Assembly: GCA_905250025.1 (NCBI GenBank)
Contig: CAJNOJ010000336.1
Span: 39,174-103,173 of the forward strand
From: Adineta ricciae
Lineage: Eukaryota; Rotifera; Eurotatoria; Adinetida; Adinetidae
Length of the DNA: 64,000 bases
Direction of reading: 5' to 3'
The position numbers and the translations under genes are program-made. The notes beneath the pieces are model-generated. The model saw only the letters and a program-made list of their open reading frames with translations, had not been told where the DNA came from and searched no databases. Shown in pieces: positions 11,855 to 20,052 of this stretch. Position 1 is the stretch's first letter; each line of letters opens with the position of its first letter.

Positions 11855-12859
11855 ATGATCGATACTAATGAACATTCATCGATTATTTACCGTTCAATTA
11901 AACATGATGAACACGATCAAGCTTTACATTTATGGTATTCTGTATTTGAAGAAGCTAAACCAGGATGTTTTGAGCGTGATTTTACAAATGAAGGATCGCC
12001 TACAAGAGAAGAAGATGATACAATTGGTGCATGGCATAATGGAAAACTAGTAAGTGCTATACATATTCGTCGTGTTCAATTACAATCTCGCGATGAGAAT
12101 AATGTGAAATATTTGTGTGGTGGAATGTCGAATGTTGCTACTTTACCAGATTATCGAAATCAAGGTATTTCACGTAATCTTCTTCGTATGGGTATTAAAC
12201 ACATGGAAAAAGAGAATAAATTCGATTTATCAATATTAGGTACTGGAATATGTAAACATTATTCTGTTCTTGGTTGGGAACAAATGAATGTACCAACTCT
12301 TATGACAATTGAATGGAAAAATTTTGATAAAAGAATAGATAATATTCACTGGTATGCAACATCTGAAATTATTCACAGAGAAAAACAACTTTTACTCGAT
12401 CTTTACACGAAAAGTCCACGAGAATATCAATTTGACCGATCACCTTCAACTTTTCTTGAACATTTCGTAGGATGGAACTGGCAACTAGAAAAAGATATTA
12501 TCTACATTTGTCGTGACAATCAATTAGGTTATATTGTAATTGGAAAAGCAGAAGACATTGACAATATCTACATATCGGAATGGAGAGCACCAAATGTTGA
12601 AGTTGAACAAAAGTTATTCAGTGTTGCTGTACAAGAAATTCAACGTCGACAGAAACAACAAACGAATAATATACGCGTACATGGCTTACCTCAACATATG
12701 ACACTAAACGAATTTGAACAATGGGCTGGCAAAATTAACATAGAATATGAAAACGATATGATGATACGTAATGTTCAACTTCCTCATGAAATATTTGAAA
12801 AAATTAAAGTCGCTTATTCGAAAGGATCAGCTACTTTTTGGCAAGGTGATATGTTTTAA
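11855..12859 (+). CDS. GNAT acetyltransferase, Eis-like
   Basis: Intronless, 334 residues from the ATG at 11855 (in-frame upstream codons lack another ATG). The N-terminal half carries the GNAT acetyl-CoA site: VATLPDYRNQGISRNLL near residues 94-110, where RNQGIS fits the Q/R-x-x-G-x-G/A loop. SILGTGICKHYSVLGWE follows, a typical last GNAT strand and helix. Length and two-part layout resemble Eis-like N-acetyltransferases of bacteria, which acetylate amines; the substrate is unknown. Lack of introns and family distribution suggest acquisition from a microbe (inference). Copy 2 at 14512-15516 differs at about 17 residues and is also open. AATAAA follows the stop at about 12877. Confidence 0.8.
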   Translation: MIDTNEHSSIIYRSIKHDEHDQALHLWYSVFEEAKPGCFERDFTNEGSPTREEDDTIGAWHNGKLVSAIHIRRVQLQSRDENNVKYLCGGMSNVATLPDYRNQGISRNLLRMGIKHMEKENKFDLSILGTGICKHYSVLGWEQMNVPTLMTIEWKNFDKRIDNIHWYATSEIIHREKQLLLDLYTKSPREYQFDRSPSTFLEHFVGWNWQLEKDIIYICRDNQLGYIVIGKAEDIDNIYISEWRAPNVEVEQKLFSVAVQEIQRRQKQQTNNIRVHGLPQHMTLNEFEQWAGKINIEYENDMMIRNVQLPHEIFEKIKVAYSKGSATFWQGDMF

Positions 12860-13309
12860 CTTTTTTATGTCAACGAAATAAATGGATGAATGTTTGTTAT
12901 TTAATTTTACAATATAATCTTGAGGGCGAGGATTGCGCGTTGGTATCGGTGTACACGAGTTTTGTTTTCCTCATTCCCTCTCACAGTAATCGATTCACGA
13001 CATCTACTGTATATCTGACGAACCAGATGAAACTATTCGTTGGTACAAAGATTAAATTTAACACTTGATGGCCTCTTCATTTGAACTGAATGACCTTGGA
13101 AAAATCGAATCGGCAAACAAAAGACTTTTGTTCTCAACCTTTTCCTTTCCAGAGTTTATCGACAGATTTCTCGTTGAAATACTGAGATTATTCAAGATAA
13201 ATATCATCAAGTATCTCTTTCTACCTGTGTATCAATGCTCTTTGATAAAGGATTCAGTTAGAGAGGAGACAACGAAGATAAATATCGAATAGAAGAGAAT
13301 TGTAAAAGA
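12860..13309. other. Intergenic between acetyltransferase and invertase
   Basis: About 450 bp, no gene seen. Duplicated at 15517-15943. Confidence 0.5.
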
Positions 13310-13594
13310 ATGATGAAAATGAAAGATACATTATGTCTTTCGCTTCTTTTTTACATTGTAAATATTCACTGCAAAGATCTTTGGAAATTAAATTTAACAA
13401 CTTTAGAAGACAATTCGTTATTTCTCCAATGGCGACCGACTTACCATATTTTATCACCAAATTCTTGGATGAACGATCCATGTGGTCCTTATTACAATCC
13501 CAAAACACAAACTTATCATTTGTACTACCAAGTTCAGCCTGGTTTTATTCAATGGGGCAATATTTCCTGGGGTCATCTTAAATCTACGGATATG
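13310..13594 (+). CDS. GH32 invertase-like, 5' fragment (copy 2)
   Basis: First 95 codons of the glycoside hydrolase family 32 gene described at 16166: signal peptide, then NSWMNDPCG with the nucleophile Asp and the WGNISWGHLKSTDM substrate-site strand. It is cut by the N at 13595, not by a stop. It differs from the 16166 copy at several bases and a few residues (for example QTYHLYYQ instead of HTYHLFYQ), so it is a distinct copy. Its 3' part is probably 19025-20029, with about 650 bp of this copy unrepresented or supplied by 16142-17422. Confidence 0.8.
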
Positions 13595-13595
13595 N
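13595..13595. other. Assembly gap (single N)
   Basis: The left flank corresponds to 16449; the right flank restarts at the equivalent of about 10690, so the scaffold steps back by roughly 2.9 kb. Confidence 0.85.
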
Positions 13596-13639
13596 AGATT
13601 TTTATTTACTTACTTATATTTTCTAAGGTGGAACATTCG

Positions 13640-14260
13640 GAAAGGATATCAGATACAATTCCAACGAAAGTTTTGATAGTTCGCACGAGATTATCCAGTT
13701 TAGAAGTAAGCACATCTATTAGAACAAAAAAGAAGTTGAAATAATTGTTCTAGAAGGACGAAATCGAACAGATGGTCCAATAATCCTATCTGAGATTCTA
13801 CTCCACAAGAGAATAGTTCTCTGTGTTCTCAAGGAGAACGCAGTTTCCTTGGAATTTAGTCAAATATAATTACTAGCAAATCTTCTATTGATTTTGAAAA
13901 TTAATATAAAGAATATTAAAAGTTTGTACGTAAAAAGACACGATCTGCATCGTCACGTTCACAGTGGGAATTAGATGCAATGGATCGCATCGATTACGGT
14001 TATTATGAAAAGATCTGTTTGATTTGGAATCAACCTTGGATGAAAAATGTTCTCGTTGGCTTATATTCTTATATTTTTTGTTATTCGACACTAGGAAGAT
14101 CTTTTTCGTTTGTCTGAGCCAGTTGAGAATCGTTGATTATTTGCAGCTGAAGCAACAAGTACGGTTGATTATGTTTATAATCTGTTACCAAATAAAACAT
14201 GAGAAATGTTTGATCTATCAAGACGATTTATTTTCATTTGAATTTGACAGTGACGGCGAG
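13640..14260 (+). pseudogene. Flavin amine oxidase remnant, second copy with deletion
   Basis: Same remnant as at 10735-11610, again with EIIVLEGRNRTDG and the WNQPW and AAEAT pieces in different frames. A clean 255-bp deletion relative to the other copy joins ATCTGCATCGTC to ACGTTCACAGTGGG and removes the VLVT segment. Non-functional. Confidence 0.75.
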
Positions 14261-14451
14261 AGGTAACACACCGCTTACTAATCAACTACAAAACTTTCAT
14301 TGCGTAATTATCTTTTATCATGTCATTCGACTACTGTAGACCTCTAGGATGAAGCGTATTTTGAGAGGATGTCGAGTGCATATCGTCATACAAACCGAAC
14401 GCCGGATGGTGGACTATAAAATACCTTTCATAAAAATCCATCAATTCATTC

Positions 14452-14459
14452 TATATAAG
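14452..14459 (+). promoter_or_regulatory. TATA-like box before acetyltransferase gene, other copy
   Basis: TATATAAG 53-60 bp before the ATG at 14512; equivalent of 11799-11806. Confidence 0.45.
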
Positions 14460-14511
14460 AAGATTAGCAAGAACTCTTTTTCTATATGTATTATAGTGCA
14501 TTTTGATAAAT

Positions 14512-15516
14512 ATGGTCGATACTAATGAAGATTCATCGATTATTTACCGTTCAATTAAACAGGATGAACACGATCAAGCTTTAAATTTATGGTATTCTGT
14601 ATTTGAAGAAGCTAAACCGGGATGTTTTGAGCGTGATTTTACAAATGAAGGATCGCCTACAAGAGAAGAAGATGATACAATTGGTGCATGGCATAATGGA
14701 AAACTAGTCAGTGCTATACATATTCGTCGTGTTCAATTACAATCTCGCGATGAGAATAACGTGAAATATCTGTGTGGTGGTATGTCGAATGTTGCTACTT
14801 TACCAGATTATCGAAATCAAGGTATTTCACGTAATCTTCTTCGTATGGGTATTAAACAGATGGAAAAAGAGAATAAATTCGATTTATCAATATTAGGTAC
14901 TGGAATATGTAAACATTATTCTGTTCTTGGTTGGGAACAAATGAATGTACCAACTGTTATGATAATTGAATGGAAAAATTTTGACAAAATAATAGATAAT
15001 ACTCAATGGTATGCAACATCTGAAATTATTCATAGAGAAAAACAACTTTTACTCGATATTTACACGAAAAGTCCACGAGAATATCAATTTGATCGATCAT
15101 CTTCAACTTTTCTTGAACATTTCGTAGGATGGAACTGGCAACTAGAAAAAGATATTATCTACATTTATCGTGAAAATCAATTAGGTTATATTGTAATTGG
15201 AAAAGCAGAAGACATTGACAATATCTACATATCGGAATGGAGAGCACCAAATGTTGATGTTGAACAAAAGCTATTCAGTGTTGCTGTACAAGAAATTCAA
15301 CGTCGACAAAAACAACAAACGAATAATATACGTGTACACGGTTTACCTCAACACATGACACTAAACGAATTCGAACAATGGGCTGGCAAAATTAACATAG
15401 AATATGAGAACGATATGATGATACGTAATGTTCAACTTCCCCATGAAATATTTGAAAAAATGAAATTCGCTTACTCGAACGGATCAGCTACTTTTTGGCA
15501 AGGTGATATGTTTTAA
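14512..15516 (+). CDS. GNAT acetyltransferase, Eis-like (second copy)
   Basis: 334 residues, intronless, allelic or paralogous partner of 11855-12859. The acetyl-CoA loop RNQGIS and the YSVLGWEQMNVP segment are unchanged. Differences are scattered conservative changes (for example LDLYT/LDIYT, EKIKVAYSKG/EKMKFAYSNG), so both copies appear functional. Same gene order as the other copy: amine oxidase remnant upstream, GH32 downstream. Confidence 0.8.
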   Translation: MVDTNEDSSIIYRSIKQDEHDQALNLWYSVFEEAKPGCFERDFTNEGSPTREEDDTIGAWHNGKLVSAIHIRRVQLQSRDENNVKYLCGGMSNVATLPDYRNQGISRNLLRMGIKQMEKENKFDLSILGTGICKHYSVLGWEQMNVPTVMIIEWKNFDKIIDNTQWYATSEIIHREKQLLLDIYTKSPREYQFDRSSSTFLEHFVGWNWQLEKDIIYIYRENQLGYIVIGKAEDIDNIYISEWRAPNVDVEQKLFSVAVQEIQRRQKQQTNNIRVHGLPQHMTLNEFEQWAGKINIEYENDMMIRNVQLPHEIFEKMKFAYSNGSATFWQGDMF

Positions 15517-15943
15517 CTTTTTTATGTCAACAAAATGAATGAATAATTGTTTATTATTTAATTTTACAATTTAATCTTGAGGACGAGGATTGAGCGTTGC
15601 TTTGCTCATTCCCCCTCACGGTAATCGATTCACGGCATCTACTGTATATCTGACGAATCAGATGAAACTATTCGCTGGAACAAGGATAAAATTTAACACT
15701 TGGTGGTCTATTCATGTGAACTGAATGACCTTGGAAGAATCGAATCGGCAAACAAAGGACTTTTGTTCTCAACCTTTTTCTTTCTATAGTTTATCGACAG
15801 ATTTCTCGTTGAAATACTGAGATTATTCAAGATAAATGTCATCAAGTATCTCTTTCTACCTGTATCAATGCTCTTTGATAAAGGATTGAAGTTAGAAAGG
15901 AGGCAACGAAGATAAATATCGACTAGAAGAGAATTGAAAAAGA
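15517..15943. other. Intergenic between acetyltransferase and invertase
   Basis: Equivalent of 12860-13309; no gene seen. Confidence 0.5.
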
Positions 15944-16140
15944 ATGCTGAAAATGAAAGATACGATATGTCTTTCGCTTCTTTTTTACATCGTAAATATT
16001 CACTGCGAAGATCTTTGGAAATTAAATTTAACAACTTTAGAAGACAATTCGTTATTTCTCCAATGGCGACCGACTTACCATATTTTATCACCAAATTCTT
16101 GGATGAACGATCCATGTGGTCCTTATTACAATCCCAAAAC
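15944..16140 (+). CDS. GH32 5' fragment, same sequence as 16166-16361
   Basis: First 65 codons of the GH32 gene, interrupted by the N at 16141. The roughly 220 bp before the N (15921-16140) recur immediately after it with no difference I could find. This is most simply an unmerged overlap of two contig ends and not a separate gene. Confidence 0.8.
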
Positions 16141-16141
16141 N
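16141..16141. other. Assembly gap (single N) inside an unmerged overlap
   Basis: Flanked on both sides by the same approximately 220 bp. Confidence 0.9.
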
Positions 16142-16165
16142 CGACTAGAAGAGAATTGAAAAAGA

Positions 16166-18328
16166 ATGCTGAAAATGAAAGATACGATATGTCTTTCGCT
16201 TCTTTTTTACATCGTAAATATTCACTGCGAAGATCTTTGGAAATTAAATTTAACAACTTTAGAAGACAATTCGTTATTTCTCCAATGGCGACCGACTTAC
16301 CATATTTTATCACCAAATTCTTGGATGAACGATCCATGTGGTCCTTATTACAATCCCAAAACGCACACCTATCATTTGTTTTATCAAGTTCAGCCTGGTT
16401 TCATTCAATGGGGTAATATTTCCTGGGGTCATCTTAAATCCACCGATATGATCTTTTGGGAAGATGTCACTGCCTGGACGAACGAAGATTATCTGACATT
16501 TACACCCGGCCAGGGAAATAATGAAAGTCGCATGGGTGTTTTTACCGGCTCTGCTCTACCTGTTTCGCCAACCGGTGATGAGACCAGTGGAATTGTCACA
16601 GTAATTTATACAAGCGTGAAATTCTTACCGATTAGCTGGAATGGATTTTATCAAACAGGAAGTGAAACACAATCGTTGGCAGTTTCATTCGATGATGGAA
16701 TAACATTTGAACATTATGATAAGAATCCAATTGTTGTTTCACCACCCTCAGGGTGGAATGTCACTGGCTGGAGAGACCCAAAGTTTGAAAAATCCAAGGA
16801 AATTGATTTGTTTCTTTATGGAACGAATCAAGAGAACTATTATATGACGATTTCATCGGGAATTCGTGGTGTTGGTCCGAGATTGTTGCTGTACCAATCA
16901 TCATCAACAAATTTAACTCATTGGACATATTTAGGTTCACTCTTATCTGTTCCAGGTAATTTTACGTTTAATCAAGAGTGGTCAGGATCATTTGGATTTA
17001 ATTTCGAAGTGGCAAATTGCTTTTCTCTTCGGGAAAAATTTGAGGATGGTGGAGATAATGAAACCATTCATATGTTTACCGCTATTGGAACCGAAGGAGG
17101 AAATACAAGTTTACATCAATCAACGCATTGGTCGATTTGGATTGAAGGAAATCTAAGAAAACCAATTGACATGGACATTCTTGCGAGCGGAGTGATGGAC
17201 TGGGGTGATGCGTACGCGTTTAATTCATTCTATGATCCGGTTTATGATCGAAGAATCTTCTATGGGTGGGTGAGAGAAAGTCATCGAAGTTATGGAGAGA
17301 GAGCGTTCGGTTACAACGGACAGATAACTTTACCCAGAGAAGTTTTCATTCAGGTGATTTCAAATGTTGTTCACATCAATGAATCTCTGAATGCTTCTTG
17401 GACATTAACATCGAATCAGGATNGGGGTGATGCGTACGCGTTTAATTCATTCTATGATCCGGTTTATGATCGAAGAATCTTCTATGGGTGGGTGAGAGAA
17501 AGTCATCGAAGTTATGGAGAGAGAGCGTTCGGTTACAACGGACAAATAACTTTACCCAGAGAAGTTTTCATTCAGGTGATTTCAAATGTTGTTCACATCA
17601 ATGAATCTCTGAATGCTTCTTGGACATTAACGTCGAATCAGGATGGAACATTCACATTTAAAACGCTCGGAATTCGACCAATAGATGAAATTGTTAACTT
17701 AAGAAAAACAAATGAATTTATTCGTAAACAATCTCAAGAATTTCATCAACCAATCGATTATTTACCAATGAATGTGACATCATTGAGTTTTGAATTAAAA
17801 GGCAACATAAATATTTCATTGAATTCCACCGCTGGTTTTGTTTTTCGACGATCAACAAATAGTTTAGAATATACAACACTTTATTACAATCCATTAAATG
17901 AATATTTGATTCTTAATCGAACATCTTCTTCGTTGATTAAACAATTTGATAATCAAACAATTTATGCCAAACATCTTTTACTTACCAGACAGATTTCAAA
18001 AAATTTCGTTGAAAAAGAACTTCTTTCTTTGCATATTTTTCTTGATAATTCACTTTTAGAAGTTTATGCGAATAATCGCACAGTCATTTCTACTCATATT
18101 TATCCATCACTATCGGATTCACTCGAACTGGGATATTTTGTTGGAGGAACCGATGGAACTGTTCAATTTAGTGATGTTTCAATTTGGTTCAACTTACAAA
18201 ATGCATTTCCATTAAGACCACTGAATACTTCGACTCATTTAGTTAATCCTACAGTGAACAATGCTGCTATCCACTCCTTTCAACTTTCTGTATTTTTGTT
18301 TCTCTCTTGTCTTTTTCATAGTTTATAA
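16166..18328 (+). CDS. GH32 beta-fructofuranosidase (invertase/inulinase type), GPI-anchored; contains assembly duplication
   Basis: Hydrolyses terminal fructosyl bonds of sucrose or fructans, probably at the cell surface. An N-terminal signal peptide (LCLSLLFYIVNIHC-like) is followed by SWMNDPCG (residues 52-59, nucleophile Asp; the usual motif is WMNDPNG), GWRDPK (201-206, the RDP stabiliser) and NFEVANCF near 279-286, where Glu fits the acid/base residue of fungal-type enzymes. A beta-sandwich domain follows. The C terminus is a hydrophobic tail (LSVFLFLSCLFHSL) after a small-residue stretch, as in GPI signals. Intronless, with many N-glycosylation sequons. The N at codon 420 is an unmerged overlap: 17203-17422 recurs at 17424-17643 with two base differences. 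The real protein is therefore about 73 residues shorter than this frame. GH32 is rare in animals, so horizontal origin is likely. Confidence 0.85.
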   Translation: MLKMKDTICLSLLFYIVNIHCEDLWKLNLTTLEDNSLFLQWRPTYHILSPNSWMNDPCGPYYNPKTHTYHLFYQVQPGFIQWGNISWGHLKSTDMIFWEDVTAWTNEDYLTFTPGQGNNESRMGVFTGSALPVSPTGDETSGIVTVIYTSVKFLPISWNGFYQTGSETQSLAVSFDDGITFEHYDKNPIVVSPPSGWNVTGWRDPKFEKSKEIDLFLYGTNQENYYMTISSGIRGVGPRLLLYQSSSTNLTHWTYLGSLLSVPGNFTFNQEWSGSFGFNFEVANCFSLREKFEDGGDNETIHMFTAIGTEGGNTSLHQSTHWSIWIEGNLRKPIDMDILASGVMDWGDAYAFNSFYDPVYDRRIFYGWVRESHRSYGERAFGYNGQITLPREVFIQVISNVVHINESLNASWTLTSNQDXGDAYAFNSFYDPVYDRRIFYGWVRESHRSYGERAFGYNGQITLPREVFIQVISNVVHINESLNASWTLTSNQDGTFTFKTLGIRPIDEIVNLRKTNEFIRKQSQEFHQPIDYLPMNVTSLSFELKGNINISLNSTAGFVFRRSTNSLEYTTLYYNPLNEYLILNRTSSSLIKQFDNQTIYAKHLLLTRQISKNFVEKELLSLHIFLDNSLLEVYANNRTVISTHIYPSLSDSLELGYFVGGTDGTVQFSDVSIWFNLQNAFPLRPLNTSTHLVNPTVNNAAIHSFQLSVFLFLSCLFHSL
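17423..17423. other. Assembly gap (single N) inside an unmerged overlap
   Basis: The 220 bp on its left recur on its right, differing at GGACAGATAA/GGACAAATAA and ACATCGAA/ACGTCGAA. The left version agrees with 19025-20029, so the two flanks come from different copies. Confidence 0.9.
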
Positions 18329-18351
18329 ATCGTCCACGAAAAATCTGCGAA

Positions 18352-19023
18352 TTATTCAGGAACCCGACTATCAAGTTCAACTGATTGAACCACTATCGCC
18401 GCCGTTTTTCTTGAGTCTTCGTCCTGCCGTTTGTATGTAACACGAGTGAATGAAACCATCAGAATAGAGACAGCAATGACAATAAGAACGAGTAGATTAA
18501 TTAGTTTGTATTGTTGTGAGGCAACGAAAAGTAAAATAACACAGGCGATGTTGTTCCATTGAACAAGAATCGATGCAGAAAGGGATTCAGGTAGTGGAAA
18601 CATAATCTCGGCTGAAGTTTCGTAAACTAATGGTGATGATGCACCTTGAAATAAGCCAGCAAACGAAAGAGAAAATCCAATAAGAATCGAGGCTGAACTG
18701 ATAAGTGGTTTGTCTGAGAAAACCGTCCGAACACAGAATTGAAAGCAAAGAACTGACACGAAACAGCCGATAAAACAAATAAGCATGAACGATTTCAACG
18801 AACGTCGAAAACGAGGTCGATCAACCAGAGCACTTAGACATAAAGCACCAATAATCCCTGCTAATGATGCAGCAAAGCCAAACCAACCTAGACACGATGA
18901 AATATACTTTATTATACGAACTACAAAAAAAAAAACAATTACCAGCTTGTGTTTCGGAATAATGTTCAGGAGCGAGAATACTTGAAAATAAGCTTGTCCA
19001 TACAGCACATGTTCCGCTGAGGC
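18352..19023 (-). CDS. SLC49-like transporter, C-terminal part (rest at 44274)
   Basis: C-terminal half of the major facilitator protein described at 20053-21519. The reading frame before and after 18888-18942 differs, and removing that 55-bp GT..AG segment restores it, so it is an intron. The gene is cut by the N at 19024. Its last 70 bp (18952-19021) match 44274-44343 better than the other copy, sharing the AATACTTGAAA and TACAGCA variants, so the N-terminal half is at 44274-45138. It converges on the GH32 gene, with 23 bp between the two stop codons. Confidence 0.85.
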   Translation of the reverse strand, partial: ASAEHVLYGQAYFQVFSLLNIIPKHKLVIVFFFVVRIIKYISSCLGWFGFAASLAGIIGALCLSALVDRPRFRRSLKSFMLICFIGCFVSVLCFQFCVRTVFSDKPLISSASILIGFSLSFAGLFQGASSPLVYETSAEIMFPLPESLSASILVQWNNIACVILLFVASQQYKLINLLVLIVIAVSILMVSFTRVTYKRQDEDSRKTAAIVVQSVELDSRVPE

Positions 19024-19024
19024 N
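19024..19024. other. Assembly gap (single N), probable mis-join
   Basis: Left flank lies inside the transporter gene; right flank restarts inside the GH32 gene about 1.9 kb upstream in gene order. Confidence 0.9.
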
Positions 19025-20029
19025 AATACAAGTTTACATCAATCAACGCATTGGTCGATTTGGATTGAAGGAAATCTAAGAAAACCAATTGACATGGACA
19101 TTCTTGCGAGCGGAGTGATGGACTGGGGTGATGCGTACGCGTTTAATTCATTCTATGATCCGGTTTATGATCGAAGAATCTTCTATGGGTGGGTGAGAGA
19201 AAGTCATCGAAGTTATGGAGAGAGAGCGTTCGGTTACAACGGACAGATAACTTTACCCAGAGAAGTTTTCATTCAGGTGATTTCAAATGTTGTTCACATC
19301 AATGAATCTCTGAATGCTTCTTGGACATTAACATCGAATCAGGATGAAACATTCACATTTAAAACGCTCGGAATTCGACCAATAGATGAAATTGTTAACT
19401 TAAGAAAAACAAATGAATTCATTCGTAAACAATCTCAAAAATTCCATCAACGAATCGATTATTTACACATGAATGTGACATCATTGAATTTTGAATTAAA
19501 AGGTAACATAAATATTTCATTGAATTCCACCGCTGGTTTTGTTTTTCGACGATCAACAAATGGCTTAGAATATACAACACTTTATTACAATTCATCAAAT
19601 GAATATTTGATTCTTAATCGAACATCTTCTTCGTTGATTAAACAATTTGATGATCAAACAATTTATGCCAAACATCTTTTACTTACCAGACAGATTTCAA
19701 CAAATTTCGTTGAAAAAGAACTTCTGTCTTTGCATATTTTTCTTGATAATTCACTTTTAGAAGTTTATGTGAATAATCGAACAGTCATTTCTACTCATAT
19801 TTATCCATCACTATCGGATTCACTCGAACTGGGATATTTTGTTGGAGGAACCGATGGAACTGTTGAATTTAGTGATGTTTCAATTTGGTTCAACTTACAA
19901 AATGCATTTTCATTAAGACCATTGAATACTTCGACTCATTTAGTTAATCCTTCAGTGAACAATGCTGCTATCCACTCCTTTCAACTTTCTGTATTTTTGT
20001 TTCTGTTTTATCTTTTCCATAGTTTATAA
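19025..20029 (+). CDS. GH32 beta-fructofuranosidase, 3' part (copy 2)
   Basis: C-terminal 330 or so codons of the invertase gene, open from the gap to the stop, covering the end of the catalytic propeller and the beta-sandwich domain. It keeps the hydrophobic C-terminal tail expected of a GPI signal. It differs from the 17424-18328 copy at scattered residues (for example QRIDYLHMN instead of QPIDYLPMN). The 5' part is probably 13310-13594. No disabling change seen. Confidence 0.85.
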   Translation, partial: NTSLHQSTHWSIWIEGNLRKPIDMDILASGVMDWGDAYAFNSFYDPVYDRRIFYGWVRESHRSYGERAFGYNGQITLPREVFIQVISNVVHINESLNASWTLTSNQDETFTFKTLGIRPIDEIVNLRKTNEFIRKQSQKFHQRIDYLHMNVTSLNFELKGNINISLNSTAGFVFRRSTNGLEYTTLYYNSSNEYLILNRTSSSLIKQFDDQTIYAKHLLLTRQISTNFVEKELLSLHIFLDNSLLEVYVNNRTVISTHIYPSLSDSLELGYFVGGTDGTVEFSDVSIWFNLQNAFSLRPLNTSTHLVNPSVNNAAIHSFQLSVFLFLFYLFHSL

Positions 20030-20052
20030 ATCGTCCACGAAGAATCTGCGAA

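Larger units (their letters stand above)
13596..16140. repeat. Homology block C, second occurrence (pairs with 10690-13594)
   Basis: Collinear direct copy holding amine oxidase remnant, acetyltransferase and GH32 5' end. The amine oxidase part lacks 255 bp present in the other copy (11048-11302). Confidence 0.85.

Noticed and set aside
16166..18328. A 720-residue GH32 protein with an internal 73-residue repeat
   Set aside because: The repeat is exactly the sequence duplicated across the N at 17423, so it is an assembly overlap.
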